A stretch of 64,000 nucleotides of DNA from positions 1 through 64,000 of the forward strand of contig NZ_AZUC01000059.1 of NCBI RefSeq assembly GCF_000586555.1, given 5' to 3'. Under the pieces are notes generated by a model. It saw nothing but the letters and a program-made list of their open reading frames with translations. It was not told the DNA's origin and made no database searches. The translations under genes were made by a program, and so were the position numbers. Every line of letters starts with the position of its first letter. The stretch's first letter is position 1. The DNA is from Sporosarcina sp. D27 (lineage in GTDB: Bacteria > Bacillota > Bacilli > Bacillales_A > Planococcaceae). Below, in pieces: positions 16,277 to 24,441 of this stretch.

Positions 16277-16777
16277 ATGCAAAAGCTACCCCAACATGTA
16301 GAAACTCACAAAACAAGGGTTAATCGAGTTTGTGACTTCATTGCCATCGGGCTCTTTGTCGCCGTTATCTTCTATACACTTATTCAATGGAAACAGCTAC
16401 CTGAGCAGGTTCCAATCCACTTTAACGCATTGGGGGAAGTAAATAATTATGGATCGAAATGGGTCTTGTTGCTGGTACCAATGATTAGTGTGGGACTGTT
16501 GGCTTTGCTTGAATTTTTTGAACGCCATCCAGAGTGGCATAACTATCCCAGTCGTTTAAACGAAATGAACGCGCCACGGTTTTATCAATCTAGCCAGGAA
16601 CTATTAAACCGAGTGAAAAACCTCTCAATTCTTTTAATGGCTTATATCCAGTGGGAAATCGTTCGCGTCGGACTTGGTCATTCAAATGCAATGAGCCAAT
16701 GGATTTTCGGTGGATTACTTGCTTTGATGGTTATTGTAATGATTATGGGTGTGGTTCAACAAAAGAAGATAAATTGA
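16277..16777 (+). CDS. DUF1648-domain membrane protein
   Basis: A 166-residue protein with four membrane segments. The DUF1648 signature LPEQVPIHFNALGEVNNYGSK follows the first helix. The family includes the N-terminal part of SdpI-like immunity and sensor proteins, but the SdpI domain is not present. The ATG at 16277 is preferred over those at 16268 (GTG) and 16271 because the RBS AAGGAAGTGA is then correctly spaced. It stands alone between two terminators. Its closeness to an exporter/two-component system may be chance. Function unknown. Confidence 0.75.
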   Translation: MQKLPQHVETHKTRVNRVCDFIAIGLFVAVIFYTLIQWKQLPEQVPIHFNALGEVNNYGSKWVLLLVPMISVGLLALLEFFERHPEWHNYPSRLNEMNAPRFYQSSQELLNRVKNLSILLMAYIQWEIVRVGLGHSNAMSQWIFGGLLALMVIVMIMGVVQQKKIN

Positions 16778-16780
16778 AAA

Positions 16781-16820
16781 GAAGCATCCTCCAGTCTAGC
16801 TAGTGGAGGATGCTTCTTTT
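16781..16820. terminator. Bidirectional terminator
   Basis: Perfect arms GAAGCATCCTCCA and TGGAGGATGCTTC, with T-runs on both strands, lie between convergent genes. Confidence 0.9.
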
Positions 16821-17004
16821 ACCGTTTGGACTTCAATTGTTGTCTAGGACATATTATATAAATATATATTTGATAGACACCGAATAACAAGGTGAGTGCC
16901 AAGACTGGAGCTAGAATATTTTGTGGCTCGACGATGAAATAAGCACAAGCTAGGGCAATTACGTATACAAGGTATCCAATTGAAAAGAGTTTTTTACTCG
17001 TCAA
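16819..17004 (-). CDS. Small two-helix membrane protein, unknown
   Basis: A 61-residue protein with two hydrophobic helices (about 8-25 and 29-50) and a basic C-terminus (PRQQLKSKR). No family is recognised. On the minus strand the ATG follows AGGAGGG, a good RBS, and the gene ends at a strong terminator, which supports expression. It lies just downstream of the Excalibur-domain gene on the same strand and may share its transcript. Confidence 0.6.
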   Translation of the reverse strand: MTSKKLFSIGYLVYVIALACAYFIVEPQNILAPVLALTLLFGVYQIYIYIICPRQQLKSKR

Positions 17005-17031
17005 TGCATTCCCTCCTAGTGTTTGGGGAGC

Positions 17032-17295
17032 TTATCGTTCGCAGGCGATACCGTCTTTGTCGCGATCTAATGTTGTATGGGCGTTGTAAATTGCAGCATT
17101 CACAGTCGGTGCATATTTAGTTTTTCCACCTTTGTTGCGTACAGTAGCGCTCTTCGCCACTCCGCCCTTGTATGTCTGATTCAGCATTGTACAATTTTTG
17201 AATTTTGCAGGTGCAGCATCAGCAGGTTGTACAGGGATAGCTGAAACTCCAACTGCTAATACTGTTGCGGTTAGAACAGCTCCAATTTTTTTCAT
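17032..17295 (-). CDS. Secreted Excalibur calcium-binding domain protein
   Basis: This 87-residue exported protein has a signal peptide (about 1-28, ending near ADA) and an Excalibur domain over residues 32-87: FKNCTMLN at the start and LDRDKDGIACE at the end, with the conserved DxDxDGxxCE calcium loop and a Cys pair (Cys in KNC and in IACE). Such domains often end secreted nucleases or wall proteins; here it is the whole protein. The ATG has an RBS (GGAGAGC). Extracellular calcium-dependent role presumed. Confidence 0.85.
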   Translation of the reverse strand: MKKIGAVLTATVLAVGVSAIPVQPADAAPAKFKNCTMLNQTYKGGVAKSATVRNKGGKTKYAPTVNAAIYNAHTTLDRDKDGIACER

Positions 17296-17525
17296 AATAA
17301 GCTCTCCATTCGGTTGTTAAATTTTAAGATAATTATACAAGGTTTCCAGATGGATGGAAACACAAATTATTGAATAAATTGATGAATTGTACACGGATGT
17401 TGATTAATTCTACGGTGTGGCCGATTCATCATGCAATTTGGATGATTATGCTTGTCACCTGGCTGATAATAGGCTCAAACTGGCCAATCCGACTCGCGCA
17501 TAGTGCAATTCCATCCCTGATCGCG

Positions 17526-18155
17526 CGAAGCGCCACCAATTAATCCCTTAACGCATTTGAATTGTGTCCCGATATCGAGAAACTTCGCTAAGTGTCGGAG
17601 AAATGAGCCCATGTGATGGAGAAATTTCTTTCGGTGTCGAAGAAAGCTCATCAAATGTCTGAGAAACCTTAAGAACTGTTGGAGAATGGAGAAAAAGTAG
17701 CTGACAGAGAAGCAGCTCATCCCTAAATGCGCGAAGCGCCACCAAATAGATCTCTAAAAGTCATTGAATTGTGTCCCGATATCGAGAAACTTCGCTAAGT
17801 GTCGGAGAAATGAGCCAATGTGATGGAGAAACTTAGTCCAGTGTCGAAGAAAGCTCTCCACATGTCCGACAAACCTTAAGAACTGTCGGAGAACGGAGAA
17901 AATGTAGCTGACAGAGAAGTAGCTCATCCCTAATCGCGAGAAGCGCCACCAAATAGAACTCTAAAAGCCATTGAATTGTGTCCCGATATCGAGAAACTTC
18001 GCTAAGTGTCGGAGAAAAGAGCACATGTGATGGAGAAACTTAGTCCAGTGTCGAAGAAAGCTCTCCACATGTCCGACAAACCTTAAGAACTGTCGGAGAA
18101 CGGAAGAAGGGGGCTGGAACAGAGGTAGACCGTCCCTTAACGTGCGAAACGCAAC
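17526..18155 (-). repeat. Triplicated 207-bp mosaic repeat unit
   Basis: Three tandem copies begin with the boundary module in minus orientation (CGAAGCGCCACCAA...GAATTGTGTCCCGATATCGAG). GAATTGTG occurs at 17559, 17766 and 17973, exact 207-bp steps. Each copy holds the module and then about six 21-bp units with cores GTGTCGGAGAAA, GTGATGGAGAAA and GTGTCGAAGAAA, ending in AACTGTCGGAGAA. Copies differ by point changes. A partial fourth module follows near 18134. The stretch 17296-17525 before it shows no gene. Confidence 0.92.
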
Positions 18156-18202
18156 CATTTATTCACAAATTTCTACAAACCTTAGAAACTTGTGAATGAA
18201 CA

Positions 18203-18232
18203 TTGTCAAAAGGATCTTACTTCAGTCATAAT
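18203..18232 (+). promoter_or_regulatory. Probable murR promoter
   Basis: -35 TTGTCA (18203-18208), 18-bp spacer, -10 CATAAT (18227-18232), 28 bp before the murR start. Confidence 0.5.
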
Positions 18233-18260
18233 GGAAAGAATAGTGTAGGAGGCGATCGGA

Positions 18261-19100
18261 ATGTTAGGACAAATTAGAGGGAGATTGAGTCAATTCTCTA
18301 AAACAGAACTACGAATTGCGGAGTATATTCTGAACCATGCGGAACTGATCCCAACAATGACAACTAAAGAATTGGCAGCAAAGACTGACGTTAGTGAAGC
18401 TTCAGTAGTACGCTTTACGAAAGCGGTAGGAATTGGTAGCTTCAAAGCATTCAAGATTTTAATGGCACAAGAGCTTGCAACAACGGAAGAGTATATAACG
18501 GACTTTTCAATCACTCAAAAAAAGGATTCACCATACGAACTATTTCAGAAAGTTGTACATGTCAATCGAGGCGCTATCGATCTACTACTTGCTTCAATCG
18601 AAAAGAAAGAACTCGAAAAGGCGGTAAAAGCGTTTCAATCGGCGCACAGAATATTGTTTTATGGGGTAGGTGGTTCTGCGATTGCAGCGATGGACGCTCA
18701 ATTCAAGTTTTCAAAACTCGGGTACCAAGTGGAGTATCATGCGGATTTCCATTATATGCTCTCGGTTATCCCTTTTTTAAGCGAGAACGATGTGTTTGTC
18801 GCAATCAGCATGTCTGGTGAAACCAAGGATGTCATTGAACTCGCAAGGTTTGCGAAAAAACAAGGTGCTACTCTTATCGGCATTACCAACTTGAACAAAT
18901 CTCCTTTGTCGAAGGAATCGGATATTCAACTTGCAACACCGAATGTTGAGAAGGATTTTCGAGTTGGAAGTATTACATCACGTATGACTCAACTTACAGT
19001 AATCGATAGTTTGTATATTAGCTTAGTAAACCAAATGGGCGAGACTATAATAGATCGCTATCAGAATGCTCGGGAACAGGCGGTGAAATTGAGAAGATAA
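18261..19100 (+). CDS. murR: MurR/RpiR-family transcriptional regulator
   Basis: This 279-residue regulator has an N-terminal RpiR helix-turn-helix (about 1-75, with MTTKELAAKTDVSEASVVRFTKAVG) and a C-terminal SIS sugar-phosphate-binding domain (about 120-260, with GVGGSAIAAMD and ISMSGETKDVIELA). It should sense MurNAc-6-phosphate or a related sugar phosphate and control the genes that follow. RBS TAGGAGGCGAT precedes the ATG. The palindrome 3' of this gene is a candidate operator. Confidence 0.88.
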   Translation: MLGQIRGRLSQFSKTELRIAEYILNHAELIPTMTTKELAAKTDVSEASVVRFTKAVGIGSFKAFKILMAQELATTEEYITDFSITQKKDSPYELFQKVVHVNRGAIDLLLASIEKKELEKAVKAFQSAHRILFYGVGGSAIAAMDAQFKFSKLGYQVEYHADFHYMLSVIPFLSENDVFVAISMSGETKDVIELARFAKKQGATLIGITNLNKSPLSKESDIQLATPNVEKDFRVGSITSRMTQLTVIDSLYISLVNQMGETIIDRYQNAREQAVKLRR

Positions 19101-19116
19101 CGAGTTTTGCATAAAA

Positions 19117-19179
19117 TGAAATTATATTTCATATAATTCAACTAAACTATTGACTTGTAATTTCCTTAAAGCGTACAAT
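19117..19179 (+). promoter_or_regulatory. murQ promoter with candidate MurR operator
   Basis: The inverted repeat TGAAAT-TAT-ATTTCA (19117-19131), part of a longer imperfect palindrome reaching 19140, lies 19 bp before a -35 TTGACT (19150-19155). An 18-bp spacer and -10 TACAAT (19174-19179) follow. An RpiR-type regulator binding here could control murQ, murP and mupG. Confidence 0.6.
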
Positions 19180-19211
19180 GAAGCCAATGAAACGTTGAAA
19201 GGAGTGGGCGA

Positions 19212-20105
19212 ATGCTTGAGAAGTTAGGCACTGAACAACGCAATCCTCATACGATGTCATTGGATACTATGAGTGTTGCAGACGTACTGACCGCTATGAA
19301 TAAAGAGGATGGATCCGCGATTGAGGTGATTCATGCACAGTTGCCGACCATTGAAAAAACGGTCAATGCAGTAATAGATTCGTTTCAAAAGGGTGGAAGG
19401 CTGATTTATATCGGTGCTGGAACAAGTGGACGACTTGGTATTTTGGATGCTGTTGAATGTGTGCCGACGTTTGGAGTATCTCCTGACATGGTAGTCGGTT
19501 TAATAGCCGGAGGATTGAAAGCGTTCACAAAGGCTGTGGAAGGTGCCGAAGACAATCCAGCGCTCGGAATCCAAGATTTAAAGGACATCCAGCTGAATGA
19601 AACCGATACGGTCATCGGTATCGCAGCAAGCGGTAGAACCCCTTACGTCATTGGCGCACTGGATTACGCACGCAAAACTGCTGCTCATACAATTAGTATT
19701 AGTTGTAATGAAGGTGCTGAAATGAGTAGTCATGCAGACATTGCAATTGAACTTCCAACAGGACCTGAAGTGTTAACGGGTTCAACACGACTAAAAGCCG
19801 GAAGTGCACAGAAAATGGTGCTGAATATGATTTCAACGGCTGCAATGATTGGCATTGGAAAGGCGTACGAAAACTTGATGATCGATGTGCAAGCGACGAA
19901 CTTGAAACTTCAAGAGCGCTCTAAACGCATCATTATGGAAGCAACTGGGGTGGATCTACATACTGCAACGTCTTTCTATGAAGCTTCTGGCAAGCATGTG
20001 AAAACAGCGACCGTCATGATCTTACTTGATTGTTCCAAAGAACAGGCACAAGAACGGATTGAAGCAACAGGCGGATTTGTTAGAAAAGCTACACAGCAAG
20101 CATAA
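19212..20105 (+). CDS. murQ: N-acetylmuramic acid 6-phosphate etherase
   Basis: MurQ cleaves the lactyl ether of MurNAc-6-phosphate to give GlcNAc-6-phosphate and D-lactate in the cytoplasm. The 297-residue protein has the family start (LGTEQRNPHTMSLDTMS) and a SIS domain with GAGTSGRLGILDA near residue 63, GIAASGRTPYVIGAL near 136 and GPEVLTGSTRLKAGSAQKM near 179, all hallmarks of MurQ. RBS AAAGGAG precedes the ATG. It is followed by the cognate PTS gene, which delivers its substrate. Confidence 0.95.
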   Translation: MLEKLGTEQRNPHTMSLDTMSVADVLTAMNKEDGSAIEVIHAQLPTIEKTVNAVIDSFQKGGRLIYIGAGTSGRLGILDAVECVPTFGVSPDMVVGLIAGGLKAFTKAVEGAEDNPALGIQDLKDIQLNETDTVIGIAASGRTPYVIGALDYARKTAAHTISISCNEGAEMSSHADIAIELPTGPEVLTGSTRLKAGSAQKMVLNMISTAAMIGIGKAYENLMIDVQATNLKLQERSKRIIMEATGVDLHTATSFYEASGKHVKTATVMILLDCSKEQAQERIEATGGFVRKATQQA

Positions 20106-20155
20106 AGGGTTTTGAAAAATCATTCACTAGTAGGAAGAGAGAGGGAGGGTACAGG

Positions 20156-21535
20156 ATGAGAAAAGAGCAACAAATGGCGACGGGCATACTGGAACACGTT
20201 GGCGGCAAAGAGAATATTCGTAAAATCGCCCACTGTATGACACGACTTCGCCTAACATTGAAAGACGATAGTAAAGCAGATATTGCCGCGTTGAAAAAAG
20301 TTGAAGGCGTCATGGGGGTTGTCGTCGATGAAACACTACAAGTCGTCATTGGCCCTGGAACTGTAAATCGAGTTGCGGATGAAATGAGCCAGTTGACGGG
20401 TCTTGGCATCGGAGAAGAGTCTGAGCCGGAGTACGACAGTCTGACATTTGAAGAACGCGCTGCGATTGACAACGAACGTAGAAAAGAGAAAAACCGTACA
20501 CCGTTCAAAAATTTCTTAAGACGTATTGGTAACATTTTCATCCCACTGATCCCGGGACTTGTTGCTTCAGGGATTATCAATGGAGCTGCAAACTTTGCGA
20601 AAAACGCAGGTGTGGATCCTACTCAGACATGGATGCAGATTTTACTACTTCTCGGATCGAGTGTCTTCACGTACTTAGCGGTGATTGTCGGTTGGAACAC
20701 TGCGAAAGAATTTGGTGGAACACCTGTACTTGGTGCGATCGCCGGAATGTTCTTATTCAATCCATTCCTTGCAGAGATTACGATTTATGGTGAACCTTTA
20801 GTTGTCGGTCGAGGTGGTTTATTCGGAGTCATTTTTGCAGCATTCCTTATGACGTTTGTTGAAAAGAATGTGCGTAAAGTGATGCCAGCAGCGATTGATA
20901 TCATCTTTACACCACTAGTTACCGTACTCACTGTCGGTTTCTTCTCACTCTATGCAATTGTACCGGTTGCGGGTCTGTTAGCTGACGGCATTACAAAAGG
21001 ATTGATCGCCGTTCTGGACGTAGGTGGGGTTGTCGCAGGTGCTGTCCTTGCAGGATTCTTCCTTCCGCTCGTTATGGTCGGATTGCATCACGGACTCACA
21101 CCAATCCACTTGGAATTGATCAACACATATGGAAATACGGCATTGCTGACGGTTCTCGCAATGGCTGGAGCTGGGCAGGTCGGTGCAGCAATGGCAATCT
21201 TCGTGAAAACGAAAAACCGTCGTCTTCGTAATATCATCAAGGGTGCATTACCTGTTGGCTTCCTCGGTATCGGAGAACCATTGTTATACGGGGTTACGTT
21301 ACCACTCGGTCGTCCGTTCATCACCGCTTGTATGGGTGGCGCACTCGGTGGTGCCTTCCAAGCAGTGATGCACACGGCAGCGACAGGAATAGGTGTATCA
21401 GGGATATCACTCATTCCACTAATTGATGATGGCAAGTACTTGTTCTACTTCCTTGGACTGCTCATCGCTTATGGTGGCGGATTCCTATTCACGTACCTGT
21501 TTGGTTTTAAAGAAGAAATGGCACGCGATATTTAA
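20156..21535 (+). CDS. murP: PTS EIIBC transporter for MurNAc-type sugar (MurP-like)
   Basis: The 459-residue PTS permease has an N-terminal IIB domain with the phosphocysteine site AHCMTRLRLTL (Cys27) and a IIC domain of about ten membrane segments from residue 110. No IIA domain is attached, so it must borrow a glucose-type EIIA encoded elsewhere, as known for MurP. It imports and phosphorylates MurNAc or a MurNAc disaccharide. RBS GAGGGAGGG precedes the ATG at 20156. The context (MurR, MurQ, MupG) makes MurP much more likely than a sucrose or trehalose PTS. Confidence 0.9.
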   Translation: MRKEQQMATGILEHVGGKENIRKIAHCMTRLRLTLKDDSKADIAALKKVEGVMGVVVDETLQVVIGPGTVNRVADEMSQLTGLGIGEESEPEYDSLTFEERAAIDNERRKEKNRTPFKNFLRRIGNIFIPLIPGLVASGIINGAANFAKNAGVDPTQTWMQILLLLGSSVFTYLAVIVGWNTAKEFGGTPVLGAIAGMFLFNPFLAEITIYGEPLVVGRGGLFGVIFAAFLMTFVEKNVRKVMPAAIDIIFTPLVTVLTVGFFSLYAIVPVAGLLADGITKGLIAVLDVGGVVAGAVLAGFFLPLVMVGLHHGLTPIHLELINTYGNTALLTVLAMAGAGQVGAAMAIFVKTKNRRLRNIIKGALPVGFLGIGEPLLYGVTLPLGRPFITACMGGALGGAFQAVMHTAATGIGVSGISLIPLIDDGKYLFYFLGLLIAYGGGFLFTYLFGFKEEMARDI

Positions 21536-21542
21536 CAAAAAC

Positions 21543-21594
21543 AGCATTCATCTCCATTAGCTATAATGGGGATGAGTGCCTTACTTTTTTATAC
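21543..21594 (+). terminator. Hairpin between murP and mupG
   Basis: The arms GCATTCATCTCCATT and AATGGGGATGAGTGC enclose a short loop and are followed by CTTACTTTTTT. It may reduce read-through into mupG. Confidence 0.6.
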
Positions 21595-21615
21595 GAGAAA
21601 AGGATGGTGAACGAG

Positions 21616-22686
21616 ATGCTTGGCATGTCTGTCTATTTAGGAACAGTAAGCTTTGCGGAACACGAACAGCGCATAAGAGAAATGAATGCTGCTGGCTTCC
21701 AGTCTATTTTTACATCACTTCATATTCCAGAAAATGATGCATCTGCATATAAGGATGAAGTTCAACAACTTGGGAAATTAGCACGAGAACTCGGGATGGA
21801 GTTGATGGTGGATGTGAGTCCAAGTGCGCTCGATAGTCTTGGATTCACATTGGACCAAGCAGAAGGATTACTAGAATGGGGAATCAGCGGATTACGTCTA
21901 GACTATGGGAGTGCTCCAAAGGTCATAGCTGAGTTGTCGCAAGTAATGCGAGTTGCGTTGAACGCTAGTACAGTCACACATGAAGAACTGAGTGAGATGA
22001 AAGCTGCTGGACTTCGACTTGAAGCAACCGAAGCGTGGCATAATTTTTATCCACGACCGGAAACGGCACTTGGTCTCGAAGATTTTTTAAAACGAAACAA
22101 CTGGCTCCACGAGGAAGGTGTGGAGGTCATGGCGTTTGCACCCGGTGATGGACAACTACGAGGGCCGCTGTTTGAAACGTTGCCGACGCTCGAAAAACAT
22201 CGACAAGCATCTCCACTTGCAGCAAGTTTGGAACTAATGACCGATGCACATGTTGATAAAGTACTCATTGGAGATCCTGGATTAAGTAAGGCAAGCTTAC
22301 TACAATTTGGAGCGTATCAAAAAAACAAAATCCGTCTCCGTGCGAAGGCGGCAGAACAAGCAGATGACCAAGCACTGGAAAGAGCTGCGACCCTACATAC
22401 GAATCGTCCAGACAGTGCGCGCGACGTCATTCGTTCCAGCGAATCCCGTCCAGCGGCTATGAAATCAGGCAGTTCAGTTCCAGCGCAGTATTGCGCACCT
22501 CGACCAGAAGGAACAATTACCGTCGATAATGAGCGATATTTGCGCTATCAAGGTGAACTTCAAGTGACGAAAACAGAATTGGCTGCTGACGAGCGTGTGA
22601 ACGTCCTCGGACAAGTTATTGAAGAAGACGTAGACTTACTGAATTACATCGGTGGCAATCAGCAATTTGAAATAGTTTGGGTTTGA
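21616..22686 (+). CDS. mupG: 6-phospho-N-acetylmuramidase (DUF871)
   Basis: This 356-residue DUF871 protein begins LGMSVYLGT and contains a TIM-barrel (about 1-240) and a C-terminal cyclophilin-like domain. The staphylococcal family member MupG splits MurNAc-6P-GlcNAc inside the cell, giving MurNAc-6-phosphate for MurQ. An in-frame ATG lies at 21604, but the ATG at 21616 is chosen because AGGATGGTGA then serves as RBS and the protein starts at the conserved sequence. With murR, murQ and murP it completes a wall-disaccharide recycling route. No NagZ or AmiE gene is nearby. Confidence 0.9.
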   Translation: MLGMSVYLGTVSFAEHEQRIREMNAAGFQSIFTSLHIPENDASAYKDEVQQLGKLARELGMELMVDVSPSALDSLGFTLDQAEGLLEWGISGLRLDYGSAPKVIAELSQVMRVALNASTVTHEELSEMKAAGLRLEATEAWHNFYPRPETALGLEDFLKRNNWLHEEGVEVMAFAPGDGQLRGPLFETLPTLEKHRQASPLAASLELMTDAHVDKVLIGDPGLSKASLLQFGAYQKNKIRLRAKAAEQADDQALERAATLHTNRPDSARDVIRSSESRPAAMKSGSSVPAQYCAPRPEGTITVDNERYLRYQGELQVTKTELAADERVNVLGQVIEEDVDLLNYIGGNQQFEIVWV

Positions 22687-22725
22687 AAACATCTCCTCTG
22701 ACGATGTGCAGAGGAGGTGTTTTTA
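22684..22725 (+). terminator. Terminator of the mur cluster
   Basis: The arms AACATCTCCTCTG and CAGAGGAGGTGTT are followed by five T. Confidence 0.88.
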
Positions 22726-22883
22726 GTTGGCTTTAAATATATGAATCAGTAAAAATTAGTGCGATGTGGAACTATTTTTCAATTTAATGAGTCTATTAGC
22801 GTCGGACTATGTTACTATAAGAGGGAATAAGTTTTTAGTTTTTATTCCCACTACTATCTAGTGTGATTGCGGAGGAAATGCGA

Positions 22884-24317
22884 ATGACAGACGAATTGTT
22901 GACTTCCATGCGTGAAAAGGCTTTAGAGTTACGAGTGGAAGGTCGTTATAAAGAGTTAATTGAGCATTGTGATGTATTACTAGAAAAAGGATTGAAACAA
23001 CAAGACCATAAGGCTGTACTGTGCGCGCATATTCATCATGCCTCCGCTTTCTATAGCGTCGGTGCGATTGAAGAGGCGTTTTTAAGTGTCGACGCACATC
23101 TACAATATTGTTCCCAATATGGAGATGAAAACGAACAACTGAACGGGATTAACATCCTTGTCATTTTGTACGATTACAATAGAGAATACGAAAAAGCAAA
23201 GGGCGCATTAATGCGAGGCATAGAATTGGGTACACGTCTTAAGCATTGGAATATGGTTAGTAATGCCTACAGTAATTATAGCCATATTTGTGCGTGTGAG
23301 AAAGATTATGAAGGTGCTCTTGAAAATGGTCTGATTGGGCTTGAAATGGCAGAAAGGTACGTGCCCGAAGTTCCAATCCTCAAATTTCGAGTGAAGTTAA
23401 ACATTGCGAATGCTTACGTGGGACTTGACGATACAAGTCATGCAGGACCGATGGTTGAACAGATGTTGGCAGACCCTATTTTATCCACATATATACGGGA
23501 AAGAGCTCAGTGTTACGATTTGTATGGTCGCTATTTAGTGAAGAACAATGAGTTTTCAAGTGCTCTGGAAGCATTTGAAGTTGCTACAAATCACGCGACA
23601 GAGATTCAAGATCTTCTATTATTGAAGGAGATTCAAGAAAGACGCTGTGATTTATGTGAAATTCTAGATGATCGACAACTAGGATTTGTCGTGCAGCAAG
23701 AATATATTAAGGTTTTAAAGACTTTACAAGAACAGGAATTAGCAAAAACTGCGTTAAAACTTGAAGTGAAGCATAATGTTGCCTCCATTGAACGCAATGC
23801 TAAAGTAGATTATCTGACTCGATTATTCAACAGAAGACATTTAGAAGATGTCGCATCGAATTGGTTAGCACAAGCTGCTGAGGAGGGCAGATCTGTGACC
23901 TGTATTGCACTGGATTTGGATAATTTCAAGTCAATCAATGATACATATGGTCATTTGGCGGGCGATGAAGCCTTGCGTGAAATTTGTACAACTTGCCGAA
24001 AAGTATTGTGGAAGTCGGACTCAACGGAATTATTAGCACGATATGGGGGAGATGAACTGGTTTTCATCTTAAACGGGGAAACTTTGGATAACGCGAAGGA
24101 GCGAGTCAACCAACTTCTAGCTGAAATTCAGAAACTGAGGATTACTTTCAATGAACAGCCAATACCTATCACTGTGAGCATTGGCATGACAGACAATGCC
24201 AACGGAGCGTACTCAAAGTTTGCTGATGTATTTTATCGTGCCGACCAAGCATTATATCAATCAAAAGCGAATGGAAAAAATCAAGTGTCTGCATTTGAGA
24301 GTTCTGTAATGCAGTGA
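22884..24317 (+). CDS. Tetratricopeptide-like/GGDEF diguanylate cyclase candidate
   Basis: A 477-residue soluble protein. Residues about 1-290 consist of helical pairs resembling TPR units (for example AHIHHASAFYSVGAIEEAF), then a coiled-coil linker and a GGDEF domain (about 305-470; DYLTRLFNRRHLE, DLDNFKSINDTYGHLAGD). The signature reads RYGGDEL instead of GGDEF or GGEEF, a conservative change that could leave activity intact. No RxxD inhibitory site precedes it. The ATG at 22884 is chosen because GGAGG lies eight bases upstream. No EAL or PilZ gene is in the window, so the c-di-GMP target is unknown. Confidence 0.85.
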   Translation: MTDELLTSMREKALELRVEGRYKELIEHCDVLLEKGLKQQDHKAVLCAHIHHASAFYSVGAIEEAFLSVDAHLQYCSQYGDENEQLNGINILVILYDYNREYEKAKGALMRGIELGTRLKHWNMVSNAYSNYSHICACEKDYEGALENGLIGLEMAERYVPEVPILKFRVKLNIANAYVGLDDTSHAGPMVEQMLADPILSTYIRERAQCYDLYGRYLVKNNEFSSALEAFEVATNHATEIQDLLLLKEIQERRCDLCEILDDRQLGFVVQQEYIKVLKTLQEQELAKTALKLEVKHNVASIERNAKVDYLTRLFNRRHLEDVASNWLAQAAEEGRSVTCIALDLDNFKSINDTYGHLAGDEALREICTTCRKVLWKSDSTELLARYGGDELVFILNGETLDNAKERVNQLLAEIQKLRITFNEQPIPITVSIGMTDNANGAYSKFADVFYRADQALYQSKANGKNQVSAFESSVMQ

Positions 24318-24330
24318 TGTTGAAGTAGCG

Positions 24331-24360
24331 ATCACCTTCTATCATGGAGGTGTTTTTTTC
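24331..24360 (+). terminator. Terminator of the GGDEF gene
   Basis: The arms CACCTTC and GGAGGTG are followed by seven T. Confidence 0.75.
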
Positions 24361-24403
24361 GTTCTACAGAGGAAGAGAAGTGGGTATTGAACTTGTAGGG
24401 CAT

Positions 24404-24437
24404 CAAAAAAACGCCTCGCCATAAGAGCGAAGCGTCC
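24404..24437 (-). terminator. Terminator of the catabolic cluster
   Basis: On the minus strand the arms GGACGCTTCGC and GCGAGGCGT are followed by seven T, just after the acyl-CoA ligase stop. Confidence 0.8.
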
Positions 24438-24441
24438 AGAA

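Noticed and set aside
17475..18158. Several minus-strand frames of 60-80 codons rich in Phe-Leu-Arg-His
   Set aside because: They are translations of the 207-bp repeat units and have no ribosome binding sites.
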